DNA from: an uncultured Desulfuromusa sp.
GTDB taxonomy: Bacteria; Desulfobacterota; Desulfuromonadia; Desulfuromonadales; Geopsychrobacteraceae
NCBI RefSeq assembly: GCF_963675815.1
Contig: NZ_OY776575.1
Coordinates: 186,001-250,000 of the forward strand
Reading direction: 5' to 3'
Length of the DNA stretch: 64,000 bases
Part shown: one piece after another, positions 1-9,263 of the stretch
Layout of the letters: each line of letters begins with the position of its first letter
How positions within the stretch are numbered: the first letter of the stretch is position 1
The notes under the pieces: generated by a model
The model's database searches: none
Seen by the model: the letters and a program-made list of their open reading frames with translations, nothing else
What the model was told of the DNA's origin: nothing
Translations under genes and position numbers: made by a program

Positions 1-1
1 T

Positions 2-3000
2 GCCTGGTATCGACAGGCTGGGTTCGATAAAGCTGATTTTCGTGGATTTTTTATCCCTGAGGTCTCCACTGTTCCTGGTGAGTTTCGTATCCCACCAAAA
101 GAACAGGAGGAAATGCTTCCGCGGCAGATGCTGATGTTGAAAATCGCTGCTGCAGCGCTTGAAGATGCCCGGGTGTCGGACAAAGATCTCCTGTTTGCTG
201 GAGTCTTTATCGGTAGCGGTCTGGACCTGAATGCAACGAATTTCAGTTTTCGCTGGGGGCTGCAAAAATATGCTCGAAAGTGGGCCACTGATCTGGGTCT
301 TCATCTGGATGAACAAAGGTTTGCAGAATGGCTGAATAAATTACGTGATATTGCCGGTCCGCCATTGACAGCAAACCGGACAATGGGAGCTTTAGGAAGT
401 GTTGTTGCCAGTCGGATAGCCAAGGAATTTCGTATCGGTGGACCCAGCTTTACCCTGTCAGGCGAAGAAAATTCAGGACTGAGGGCCCTTGAAGTCGGCA
501 TCCATTCTCTTCAGGAAGGTTCAATCAATCGCGCCATTGTCGGTGCTGTTGACTTGGCCGGTGATCTTCGCTCAGTTTTGAGTCAGGCGGGTGAAAACGT
601 GTCGAGTCGTGGATTGATCGGTGAAGGAGCTGCTGCCGTTATTTTAAAACGTCTCGAAGATGCCCGGCAGGATGGCGATCGCATATATGCCGTTATTAAT
701 GGTATTGGTTCTGCCATCGGCGGTGCAATTGACAGTCATAGCGTTGCGGAAAAAAGCTATGGCAAAGCCATTGACGTCGCCTGTCAAAACAGCAATGTTG
801 CTGCAAATACCATTTCTTATTTTGAAGCAGACGGGAGTGGCCAACCTGTTAGTGACACACTGGAAATAAAAGCCATAAAAGATGTCAGTCGTCAGAATCC
901 CCACAGTTTCCGCTGTAAAATCGGTACGGTCAAAACTGAGATTGGCCATACGGGTGCCGCTGCAGGATTGGCCTCGCTGGTAAAAACAGCACTCTGTCTT
1001 CAGCAAAGAATTTTTCCTCCCGTCAACAACTTGAACTTCTTAAATTCCGCACAAACCCTGGTGTCAACAGGGGCACAATACTGGTTGCACAATAATGCAG
1101 ATGGCCCGCGAAGGGCGATGGTCAGTGGCGTTGGTGGTGATGGTTCTTGTTCTCATGTCATTCTGGAAGAAGCCGGTGGTAAATCTCAGGGTGAGAATCC
1201 TCAGGAGTTCTGTCGTCCCCTGGGCCGATTGCCGGAAGGTTTATTTGTTATTGAAGCGCCGACCGTTGAAAAGCTTGTACAGAAAATAGAATTATTGCGC
1301 CAATTCTCCCAGTCTCATAAAGATCATGACATTGATACGTTAGCGCGGCAATGGTTTCTGGAGAACCCTCTTGATCCCGCTTTGCCGCATTGTCTGAGTA
1401 TCATCTCCGATAATGCTGAAAATCTTCTTTCTCAGTTGACTTTTGCCCGGCAGAGCATTGAACAAAATCCTCACCAGTCGATTGGTGTTGAGAAAGATTT
1501 AATTCTGAATCCTGCTGCGCGTGATCGTATTTTTTATTCAGCAAAACCCGTCGGTGTTGATGGAAAAGTGGCTTTTGTTTTTCCTGGATCCGGGAACCAT
1601 TACGCAGGAATGGGTCGTGAATTGTCGGCTTTCTGGCCTGAAATTTATCGGGATCAGGATAAACACAATCAATATCTTGCTGATCAATATCTTCCTGAGT
1701 ATTTCTGGAAAGATGAATTGGCGGAATCAACCCAGGAAAATCACAATGCCCTGGTGATTTCTCACGTTGCTCAATGTACTGCTCTCAATGATTTACTGCG
1801 TTACTTTGGTATTCAACCAAAGATGATCAGTGGTTACAGCCTGGGGGAATCTGCCGGACTTTTCTCTTCCGGAGCCTGGAAAAATCGTGATGGAATGTTG
1901 CAACGCCTGCAAGAATCTCCTCTTTTTACTGATGAGCTTGCCGGAGAATGTCGTGCAGCGAAACGGATCTGGGGCTTAAGACCTGACCAGTCTGTTGACT
2001 GGGTTCTGGGGATCGTTAACCGGCCTGCCCAGGCGGTGAGAGAATGTTTGCAGGGCAAAAAACAGGTTTATCTTCTCATTGTCAATACCCACCGGGAGTC
2101 GGTCATTGGTGGCCATCGAGATCAGGTTGAACAACTTGTCTCTGAACTGGGCTGCCATTTTATCACTCTGCATGGCGTGACAACCGTCCATTGCGAGGTG
2201 ACGAAAGCTGTATCCGATGCCTATCGGAAGTTGCACTTTTTTGATGTCACACCTCCGCATGATATTGATTTTTACAGTTGTGCTCTGGGAAAGAAATATC
2301 CACTGACTTCAGATAATGCGGCAGATGTTATTTTGGCTCAGGCACTCGACACCATAGATTACCCTCAGGTGATTGAACAGCTCTATGCTGATGGTGCGCG
2401 TATTTTTCTGGAGGTTGGCCCCGGAACCTCCTGTAGCAGAATGATTGACAGTATCCTTGAAGGGCAACCTCATTTAGCGAGACCGGTTTGTGCTTCGGGG
2501 CAGGAGTCGACGACGCAAGTGCTCCGTTTACTCGGTTGTTGTCTTGCTGAACGTACCCCAGTTGATCTGAATAAATTGTATCCTTCGCTGTTCAGCGATT
2601 CTCTGCTGAAGGATAAATCGGAACACCGCATTTACGCGACTATTGGTGGCGAGGATTTTGATTTCTCTACCGTTAAAGATACTTTTTTATCTTTGAATCC
2701 GGAGGCTTCAGATATTAAAGTTAATGTAGCAGATGAGAATAAAACCGATCATCAGACAGCACCTGAAGCACTGCTTATTCCTGACAGCTCTGCATCTGCT
2801 TTAAAGCACTTTCAGCTGAATTTAACGGCCAATATTGAGGCGCATGAATCCTATCTTGCCTTTTCAAAGGCGATGGAAGAAGCATTAACGGATAATATCT
2901 CATTGCAAACTTCATTATTGCAGCAGTTGGTTGCCAATGGTGAAAGTGTTCCGTCCTTGTCCTCTTTTGCCCCAGCGTCGGATTTGTCTTCCCCTTCACA

Positions 3001-4894
3001 AGATCTGGTCAAGGAGAAATCGCTGCCGCCGGTTGCTTTTGATCGGTCCATGTGTATGGAATTTGCTGTCGGATCTGTTGCCAAAATGCTCGGTCCTGAT
3101 TTTGCTGAAGTGGATAGCTATCCAACTCGGGTCCGTTTGCCGGATGAACCGCTGATGCTGGTGGATCGTATTCTTGAAGTTGAAGGTGTTCCCCGGTCAA
3201 TGACCCACGGGCGGGTAGTGACAGAACATGACGTTACTGCCGACCGCTGGTATCTGGATGGTGGCCGTATTCCAACCTGTGTCGCTGTCGAAGCCGGACA
3301 GGCAGACCTGTTTCTTTCGGGGTATCTGGGGATTGACTTCATCAGTAAGGGAAAAGCCGTTTATCGCCTTCTTGATGCCGTTGTGACTTTCCATAAAGGT
3401 TTGCCGGTTGTCGGCGATACAATTCATTACGATATCAAAATTGAAGAATTCTTTCGTCAGGATCAAACCTATCTGTTCCGTTTTAATTTTGAGGGAAGTG
3501 TCAATGGGGAACCCCTGCTTTCCATGCGCAACGGCTGTGCCGGATTTTTTACGGCAGAGGACCTGGCAGCAGGAAAAGGGATTGTCCATACCAAGCTTGA
3601 TCTGGCTCCGCAGCCGGGACGGTTGCCGGAGGACTGGAAGCAACCGCTCCCTTTACAGGTTGAATCCTATGATGAAGCGCAGATCAATGCTTTATATGCA
3701 GGAGATTTGCAGACTTGTTTCGGAAATCAGTTTGCGGCTTTGCCCTTTGTTCCATACACGTTGCCGGGAGATAAGCTGAAACTGGTTGACCGGGTCGTGA
3801 AACTTGATCCACACGGGGGCCGCTATGGTCTCGGTCAGATCACCGCTGAAATGGATATCCATCCTGATGACTGGTTTTTAACCTGTCATTTTGTTGATGA
3901 CCAGGTGATGCCCGGTACGTTGATGTACGAATGCTGTATGCATACGCTGCGGATATTCTTATTGCGCATGGGTTGGGTCGGGGCCGAGGGAGAAACATGG
4001 TGTGAACCGGTTCCGGGTGTCGGGAGCGGGTTGAAATGTCGTGGACAGGTGGTTGCAACGACAAAAACAGTGACTTATCAGGTCAGTATCAAAGAGCTTG
4101 GTTATCGACCTGAACCCTTTGCGATAGTCGATGCACTGATGTTTGCTGATGGCCATCCCATTGTTGAGATCCCCTCGATGTCCGTCCGTCTGGCGGGACT
4201 GGATCGACACAAGGTTGAAGCCCTCTGGCCGGAAAAGAGTTCTGACCTGATGACCTCACAACCCAGGAAAATACTTTATGACACGGATCGGATAACAGCT
4301 TTTGCCATCGGCAACCCATCAGCTGCATTTGGTGAACCGTATCGTATCTTTGACCATCAGCGTAAAATTGCAAGACTCCCGGGACCGCCGTTTCAGTTTC
4401 TGGATCGCATTGTTGCCATTAACGGCGAACCGTGGCAGTTGGTCGAAGGAGTGACTGTAACCTCAGAGTATGATATTCCTGTCGATGCCTGGTATTTTGG
4501 CGCTAACCGACAAGTAAATATGCCGTTCTGTGTGTTGCTGGAAATCGGTCTCCAGCCTTGTGGCTGGCTGGCTGCATATCTGGGCTCAGCATTGACCAGT
4601 GAGACTGATCTGTCATTCCGGAATCTTGATGGTCACGCAATTCAGCATCGACCTGTGACGGCTCAATCGGGAACCTTGACTGTTGATGTCAAAATTACCC
4701 GGATTGCTCAGAGTGGCGGGATGATTATTCAGGCTTACGATTTCTCCGTCAGCGATCGTCAAGGGCCTGTTTACAGTGGTGACACTGTTTTTGGTTTCTT
4801 TTCCAAGCAGTCTCTGGCGCAGCAGGTCGGTGTTACAGGGAGCATCTCTTTATCAAGCGGCGCAGACAGACTCAGAGATTTTAGAATCGTTTGA
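2..4894 (+). CDS. pfaC: PUFA-synthase-type polyketide subunit (CLF-AT-DH-DH), 5' end outside the window
   Basis: The frame is open from base 2 and already reads ketosynthase-like sequence, so the true start lies upstream; the first ATG at 113 is internal. Numbering from that Met, residues 1 to about 420 form a ketosynthase fold with a dead active site. The usual DTACSSS cysteine is Glu (codon 467-469, in SGEENSG), and EAHGTG reads EADGSG, while the second His survives in IGHTGAAAG. This fits a chain-length factor. Residues about 484-780 are an acyltransferase (GSGNHYAGMG; nucleophile Ser in GYSLGES; later His in TTVHCEV). After a helical linker come paired FabA-like hot-dog domains near 1013 and 1220, with a catalytic-type HFVDDQVMPGTL at about 1257, and the non-catalytic half of a second dehydratase near 1424. 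PfaC of marine bacteria is KS-CLF-DH-DH, so an AT between CLF and DH is unusual. The frame breaks near 4840. Confidence 0.85.
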   Translation, partial: AWYRQAGFDKADFRGFFIPEVSTVPGEFRIPPKEQEEMLPRQMLMLKIAAAALEDARVSDKDLLFAGVFIGSGLDLNATNFSFRWGLQKYARKWATDLGLHLDEQRFAEWLNKLRDIAGPPLTANRTMGALGSVVASRIAKEFRIGGPSFTLSGEENSGLRALEVGIHSLQEGSINRAIVGAVDLAGDLRSVLSQAGENVSSRGLIGEGAAAVILKRLEDARQDGDRIYAVINGIGSAIGGAIDSHSVAEKSYGKAIDVACQNSNVAANTISYFEADGSGQPVSDTLEIKAIKDVSRQNPHSFRCKIGTVKTEIGHTGAAAGLASLVKTALCLQQRIFPPVNNLNFLNSAQTLVSTGAQYWLHNNADGPRRAMVSGVGGDGSCSHVILEEAGGKSQGENPQEFCRPLGRLPEGLFVIEAPTVEKLVQKIELLRQFSQSHKDHDIDTLARQWFLENPLDPALPHCLSIISDNAENLLSQLTFARQSIEQNPHQSIGVEKDLILNPAARDRIFYSAKPVGVDGKVAFVFPGSGNHYAGMGRELSAFWPEIYRDQDKHNQYLADQYLPEYFWKDELAESTQENHNALVISHVAQCTALNDLLRYFGIQPKMISGYSLGESAGLFSSGAWKNRDGMLQRLQESPLFTDELAGECRAAKRIWGLRPDQSVDWVLGIVNRPAQAVRECLQGKKQVYLLIVNTHRESVIGGHRDQVEQLVSELGCHFITLHGVTTVHCEVTKAVSDAYRKLHFFDVTPPHDIDFYSCALGKKYPLTSDNAADVILAQALDTIDYPQVIEQLYADGARIFLEVGPGTSCSRMIDSILEGQPHLARPVCASGQESTTQVLRLLGCCLAERTPVDLNKLYPSLFSDSLLKDKSEHRIYATIGGEDFDFSTVKDTFLSLNPEASDIKVNVADENKTDHQTAPEALLIPDSSASALKHFQLNLTANIEAHESYLAFSKAMEEALTDNISLQTSLLQQLVANGESVPSLSSFAPASDLSSPSQDLVKEKSLPPVAFDRSMCMEFAVGSVAKMLGPDFAEVDSYPTRVRLPDEPLMLVDRILEVEGVPRSMTHGRVVTEHDVTADRWYLDGGRIPTCVAVEAGQADLFLSGYLGIDFISKGKAVYRLLDAVVTFHKGLPVVGDTIHYDIKIEEFFRQDQTYLFRFNFEGSVNGEPLLSMRNGCAGFFTAEDLAAGKGIVHTKLDLAPQPGRLPEDWKQPLPLQVESYDEAQINALYAGDLQTCFGNQFAALPFVPYTLPGDKLKLVDRVVKLDPHGGRYGLGQITAEMDIHPDDWFLTCHFVDDQVMPGTLMYECCMHTLRIFLLRMGWVGAEGETWCEPVPGVGSGLKCRGQVVATTKTVTYQVSIKELGYRPEPFAIVDALMFADGHPIVEIPSMSVRLAGLDRHKVEALWPEKSSDLMTSQPRKILYDTDRITAFAIGNPSAAFGEPYRIFDHQRKIARLPGPPFQFLDRIVAINGEPWQLVEGVTVTSEYDIPVDAWYFGANRQVNMPFCVLLEIGLQPCGWLAAYLGSALTSETDLSFRNLDGHAIQHRPVTAQSGTLTVDVKITRIAQSGGMIIQAYDFSVSDRQGPVYSGDTVFGFFSKQSLAQQVGVTGSISLSSGADRLRDFRIV

Positions 4895-5348
4895 TTATCC
4901 CCGTCAGAGCCCCTATCCGGACACGCAAATGCGCATGGTCGATGAAATAGATATCTTTTCCCCCCAAGGTGGCCCTCATGGATTGGGTTATATTCGCGGG
5001 ATAAAGAATGTCGATCCGGATGAGTGGTTTTTTAAAGCTCATTTTTATCAGGATCCTGTTTGTCCCGGTTCCCTTGGCCTCGAATCGTTTTTGCAACTTT
5101 TAAAAATAGTGGCGGCTGAAAAATGGGGTGTTGAGGAAAGTTCTCAGTTTGAAACCATCGTATGCGGAGAAAAACACAGTTGGAATTATCGTGGTCAGAT
5201 TATCCCAGTGAATAAACAGGTTCTGGTCGAAGCGGTGGTGACCCATGTTGATGAGGGGGCTCAATTGCTGAGAGCCGACGGCTTCCTTGCTGTCGATGGG
5301 AAAATTATCTATCAGTTGAAAGATTTTTCCATCAAATTAATCTCTTAA
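4840..5348 (+). pseudogene. pfaC: Displaced 3' part of pfaC: catalytic half of the second FabA-like dehydratase
   Basis: This piece continues the preceding polyketide gene in the +1 frame. It contains a second FabA-type hot-dog catalytic motif, AHFYQDPVCPGSLGLES, which matches the HFxxDPVMPGxLGLDA signature of FabA/PfaC dehydratases. Removing one base near 4838-4841 (GTTACAGGGAGCATC) joins the upstream FFSKQSLAQQVGV to ASLYQAAQTDSEILESFDYP in a single frame. The nominal ATG at 4776 lies in a frame that is nonsense before this point, so the fragment is unlikely to be an independent gene. Whether the extra base is real or a sequencing error cannot be told from the sequence. If real, the last dehydratase would lose its active half. 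Confidence 0.75.
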
Positions 5349-5364
5349 GTTACAGTTAAGAAAG

Positions 5365-5777
5365 ATGCTGAAAACAATGAATGCTTTGTTTAAACTCTCG
5401 GTCATGATTCTTGTCATCCAGCTGTTTGCGGGATGCCGGGGCGATCAAAAAAACCGAAATTGCTCAGCCGAATATAAAAAAGCAGGAGGCCCCTGTTGTT
5501 GCCGACAAAAAAGAGATTGTCGTTACAGATAAAAAGGTTGTTGGAGAGATAGATACGCAACGCCGTGTGGATTTTCAGCGTATCTGAAGAGTTTCTTAAT
5601 CAAATTGATGATAACGGAGAAAATTATCTTCAACAATTACCCTCACAGCTAGGAAAAGATAAAGCAGAAAAGCGTAAAGTCAAAATATCCGGCGGTGTCT
5701 TGCTTGACGCCGATAAAGAAGTCATGATCGATAGGGTCGATGGAGGAAGAGTCAATCTTTCTATCCCATTAAACTGA
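5365..5777 (+). pseudogene. Small lipoprotein gene broken by at least two frameshifts
   Basis: Starting at ATG 5365 or 5377, the product begins with a hydrophobic signal ending in the lipobox LFAGC, so it would be an outer- or inner-membrane lipoprotein. The frame then runs into a stop at 5530. A lysine-rich continuation (TEIAQPNIKKQEAPVVADKK) lies in the next frame from about 5441, and the remainder (SEEFLNQIDDNGENYLQQLP, then KVKISGGVLLDADKEV) lies in a third frame to 5777. Each junction needs removal of one base, the first at the GGGG or A7 run at 5438-5452 and the second near 5580-5587. No family is recognised. It sits between pfaC and the flavoprotein gene on the same strand, so it may be an accessory of the lipid locus. 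Confidence 0.55.
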
Positions 5778-5802
5778 TTAGGATCAATGCAGGGAGACAC
5801 AG

Positions 5803-7188
5803 ATGGAAATTCGTGAAGTAGAATATCTCATACTTGGAGTTGGAACCGCAGGGCTTGGTGCTTTCAGTCGTATCAGAAAGAAGACCGATAGTTTGTTGCT
5901 GATTCAGCATGGGCCCTACGGCACGACTTGTGCCAGAGTTGGCTGCATGCCGAGTAAAATGCTGATTGCTGCAGGAGATCTGGCCCATGCTATCGATGAG
6001 GGCTCATATTTTGGGATTGATGGACATTACCAGGTCAACGGTAAGCGGGTATTTGAGCGTTTAAAGCAGGATCGCGCTGATAAATTTGTTGGTGGGGTGT
6101 TGAAATATGTTGACAGCATTCCGAGCCATCTGAAGATTGAAGGCAAGGCAACCTTTGTTGACCCTCACACCATTGATGTTGACGGTACGCTGCGGATTAA
6201 GGCAGATAAAATCATTCTTGCCTGTGGATCTACACCATATATTTCCCCCGTTTTTGAACCTCTGCAGCAAGAACTTGATAGCAGCGATACCATTTTTGAG
6301 TTGGATGATCTTCCCCAATCTCTGGCTGTCGTCGGACTTGGGGTCATAGCCCTGGAGCTTGGACAGGCATTTCATCGTCTCGGGGTTGAGACAACCCTTT
6401 ATGGCCGTAGTGGACGAATCGGTTCTTTTACTCACCCCGATATGCAAAAAGATGTGCTGCAAACATTACAGCAGGAACTCGACATTATCCCTCAGGGGAA
6501 CTTTACCAAAGCAGAAAAAGTTGCGTCTGGTTATCAGCTTACCTATGTGACCGCAGCAGGTGAAACCGTTGTTAAAACCTATGAGAGGGTACTTCTTGCC
6601 AGTGGTAGAGCTTCCAATCTCCGGACCATGAATCTTGAGAATGCAGGTCTTGTTCTTGATGATCGTGGTTTGCCTCAATATGATCCGCTGACCATGCAGT
6701 GTGGTGATGCTCCGGTTTTTATTGCTGGTGACGCGACTGAAGATTTGCCTTTGTGGCACGAAGCCTATATTGAAGGTCGTATCGCTGCGGACAGTGCCAT
6801 CAGTTTCCCCGAGCGCAAAGAAGGACGCAGAACCACAGCTCTTGGTATCTATTTTACGGACCCCCAAATGGCATCAGTCGGTGCAGATTATCCCTCACTT
6901 GACCCGGAACAGACAGTCATTGGGCGTGCGCGGATGGCACGTGGACCCCGCCACGAAATTTACAATGATCATCGCGGTATGATTCAGGTTTATGTCGATA
7001 AAAAAAGTGGTTTATTGGCAGGCGCTGAAATATTTGGCCGGGGTGCAGAGCACATGGCACAGACTCTGGTGCTGGCGATTGAACATGGAATGACGGTCGC
7101 TGAAATTCTACAAATGCCGGTTTATCATCCCTCCCTGGAGGAGGTGATGAAAGAGGCCTTGAACCATGCTCTGTTTCAATTAAAATAA
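5803..7188 (+). CDS. Dihydrolipoamide dehydrogenase-family flavoprotein disulfide reductase
   Basis: 461 residues, full length for the family of FAD-dependent pyridine nucleotide-disulfide oxidoreductases. The N-terminal FAD motif reads ILGVGTAGLGAF, and the redox-active disulfide is intact in TTCARVGCMPSK (two Cys four residues apart). A second Rossmann motif follows (VVGLGVIALELG), then a FAD-binding IAGDAT segment. A C-terminal dimerisation domain carries the catalytic His-Glu pair in YHPSLEEVM. The substrate could be lipoamide or another disulfide or quinone. No E2 or lipoyl protein is encoded nearby, so a role in 2-oxoacid dehydrogenase complexes is not supported here. Position between the pfa gene and oleA, same strand, suggests a role tied to the lipid pathway, which is inference. 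Confidence 0.85.
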   Translation: MEIREVEYLILGVGTAGLGAFSRIRKKTDSLLLIQHGPYGTTCARVGCMPSKMLIAAGDLAHAIDEGSYFGIDGHYQVNGKRVFERLKQDRADKFVGGVLKYVDSIPSHLKIEGKATFVDPHTIDVDGTLRIKADKIILACGSTPYISPVFEPLQQELDSSDTIFELDDLPQSLAVVGLGVIALELGQAFHRLGVETTLYGRSGRIGSFTHPDMQKDVLQTLQQELDIIPQGNFTKAEKVASGYQLTYVTAAGETVVKTYERVLLASGRASNLRTMNLENAGLVLDDRGLPQYDPLTMQCGDAPVFIAGDATEDLPLWHEAYIEGRIAADSAISFPERKEGRRTTALGIYFTDPQMASVGADYPSLDPEQTVIGRARMARGPRHEIYNDHRGMIQVYVDKKSGLLAGAEIFGRGAEHMAQTLVLAIEHGMTVAEILQMPVYHPSLEEVMKEALNHALFQLK

Positions 7189-7308
7189 GTTCGGGGAACC
7201 AACAGGTATTCCGAGGTCGCTGCTGCAGGCACTTCACCTGCCGGTTGTTTATGTGTTACAAGAACATCCTGACATCACTATTGTTTTTTTAATAAAAGAA
7301 AAGATTTG

Positions 7309-8352
7309 ATGAAGTATTCAAGAGTCTATATAGAATCAGTGGGGTATGAACTGGCTCCGATTGTCATCACCTCAAAAGAACTTGAAAGCCGTTTGCGGCC
7401 AATGTATGAGACTTTGCACATTGCTCCCGGACAATTGGAAGCGTTGACCGGGATTCGTGAGAGGCGTTGGTGGAAGCCGAATACACCGATTTCTCATGGT
7501 GCCATTTCTGCCGCTAAAAAAGCATTGCAAGAGCGCAATATTGCTCCTCAGGATATTGGTGCTGTGGTTTATGCGGGCGTGTGTCGAGAGCATTTTGAAC
7601 CTGCTACTGCATGTCAAATTGCTGCTGCCCTCGGCGTGCAGGGCAACGCTGCTATCTATGATACTTCAAATGCCTGTCTGGGAGTTCTTAATGGCGTCCT
7701 TGATATAGCAAACCGAATTGAGCTGGGACAGATTCGGGCGGGAATTGTTGTCGCTTGTGAAAGTTCACGAGAAATAAATGAAATTATGATCCAGCAGATG
7801 CTGGACAATCCATCAATGGAATTATTCACAACTTCCTTGGCAACATTAACGGGCGGTTCAGGTGCGGCTGCTGTCCTGTTGACCGATGGTTCTTTCTCTC
7901 CATCCCGACGCCCGAAGTTGTTGGGTGGCGTCAATATCGCTGAGCCGCAGTATCATGAACTTTGCCGCTGGGGAATCAACGCGGTCTCACCCGAAAATCA
8001 TGTTCCTTATATGCAAACTGATGCTGTTGCAGTCATGAAGCATGGTGTGGAGCTTGGCAAACGGACCTGGGAAGCTTTTTCCAAAGAGCTTGGAATCACC
8101 GCAGATCGGATTGATAAGGTTATCTGTCATCAGGTGGGCGAAGCGCACCAGAAGCTCATTTTACAAACAATTGGGGTTGATCCGGCAAAAGATTTTCCGA
8201 CCTTTGAATTTCTGGGAAATATGGGAACCGTGTCTCTACCGATTACAGCCGCTATTGCGAAGGAACGTGATGAGCTGCGGCCCGGTGATCTTGTTGGTTT
8301 TCTCGGTATAGGAAGTGGCCTTAATTGCCTGATGATGGCAATCCAATGGTAA
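7309..8352 (+). CDS. oleA: OleA, thiolase-fold enzyme condensing two acyl-CoAs head to head
   Basis: OleA joins two fatty acyl thioesters by non-decarboxylative Claisen condensation to a 2-alkyl-3-ketoacid, the first step of long-chain olefin synthesis. The 347-residue product has the FabH/thiolase-superfamily layout, with catalytic Cys123 in SNACLGVLNG, His in VICHQVGEAHQK, and the Asn-containing EFLGNMGTVSLP near the C terminus. Glu of the ACESSREI segment is also typical. The ATG at 7309 is preferred over the in-frame TTG just before it; only a weak purine-rich site (AAAAGAAAAG) precedes it. Its stop overlaps the start of oleB by one base. Upstream, 7189-7308 is a short non-coding gap, so a separate promoter for the ole genes is possible. 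Confidence 0.92.
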   Translation: MKYSRVYIESVGYELAPIVITSKELESRLRPMYETLHIAPGQLEALTGIRERRWWKPNTPISHGAISAAKKALQERNIAPQDIGAVVYAGVCREHFEPATACQIAAALGVQGNAAIYDTSNACLGVLNGVLDIANRIELGQIRAGIVVACESSREINEIMIQQMLDNPSMELFTTSLATLTGGSGAAAVLLTDGSFSPSRRPKLLGGVNIAEPQYHELCRWGINAVSPENHVPYMQTDAVAVMKHGVELGKRTWEAFSKELGITADRIDKVICHQVGEAHQKLILQTIGVDPAKDFPTFEFLGNMGTVSLPITAAIAKERDELRPGDLVGFLGIGSGLNCLMMAIQW

Positions 8353-9260
8353 TGGACTCTGCGCTGTTTCAATCTGAATATCCGTTTAAAAATCATTATT
8401 TTGACCTACAGGGATTGAAATATCATTATCTGGATGAAGGTCAAGGTGATCCCGTGGTGATGTTGCATGGAAACCCTTCCTGGTCTTTCTACTACCGACA
8501 CCTTGTGCGTGAGCTAAGGAGCAATTACCGTGTTATTGTTCCGGACCACATGGGCTGTGGATTGTCTGATAAGCCTGTTGACTCACAATACTCATTCACT
8601 TTAAAGCAACGGGTTGATGACCTTGATGCTTTCCTGCAAAGCTTGCAGTTGAAAAAGAAAATCACTCTGGTTGTTCACGACTGGGGAGGGATGATCGGTA
8701 TGGCCTGGGCAATACGTTATCCGGAGAAAATAGCGCGACTGGTTATTCTGAATACGGCGGCATTTCACCTGCCTTCCACGAAAAAATTTCCTTATGCCCT
8801 GAAACTCTGTCGAGATACCTCGTTGGGGACTTTTCTTGTTCAGGGTTTTAATATTTTTGCCCGCGGAGCGGCCTTTATCGGTTGTAAAAGAAAGCGAATG
8901 TCTGCGGAACTGCGTAAAATATATTGCAGCCCTTATGACAACTGGCAACACCGCGTGGCGACTCTTCGCTTTATTCAGGATATTCCGTTACTCCCGGATG
9001 ATGTCGGTTTCGATTTGATTGACCAGGTCGAAAATGGACTATCAGAGTTTTCAAGCGTGCCAATGTGTATTTGCTGGGGGGAAAAAGATTTTGTTTTCGA
9101 CCGTCATTTTCTGGATGAATGGACAAAATATTTCCCTCATGCAGAGGTTCATGCGTTTGCCGATTGCGGTCACTATATCCTCGAAGACGCAAAGGCTGAG
9201 GTGTTGCCTATAATCAGCAATTTTTTGCAGGATAACCCGATTCCAAAATCAGGCAGATAA
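8352..9260 (+). CDS. oleB: OleB, beta-lactone decarboxylase of the alpha/beta-hydrolase (haloalkane dehalogenase-like) family
   Basis: OleB converts the cis-beta-lactone made by OleC into an olefin plus CO2. The 302-residue product shows the haloalkane dehalogenase-like layout: HGNPSWSFYYR oxyanion loop, nucleophile Asp110 in VVHDWGGMIG, and a late His in DCGHYILEDA. The first ATG consistent with coupling is at 8352, where TAATG overlaps the oleA stop; an in-frame ATG at 8346 is the alternative. The order oleA-oleB-oleC-oleD matches the conserved ole cluster known from Shewanella, Xanthomonas and other bacteria. The frame is intact, unlike that of its downstream neighbour. Confidence 0.9.
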   Translation: MDSALFQSEYPFKNHYFDLQGLKYHYLDEGQGDPVVMLHGNPSWSFYYRHLVRELRSNYRVIVPDHMGCGLSDKPVDSQYSFTLKQRVDDLDAFLQSLQLKKKITLVVHDWGGMIGMAWAIRYPEKIARLVILNTAAFHLPSTKKFPYALKLCRDTSLGTFLVQGFNIFARGAAFIGCKRKRMSAELRKIYCSPYDNWQHRVATLRFIQDIPLLPDDVGFDLIDQVENGLSEFSSVPMCICWGEKDFVFDRHFLDEWTKYFPHAEVHAFADCGHYILEDAKAEVLPIISNFLQDNPIPKSGR

Positions 9261-9263
9261 CTT

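Noticed and set aside
4776..5348. Independent 190-residue dehydratase gene
   Set aside because: The first 20 residues are nonsense and the motif continues the pfaC dehydratase exactly after a one-base correction.
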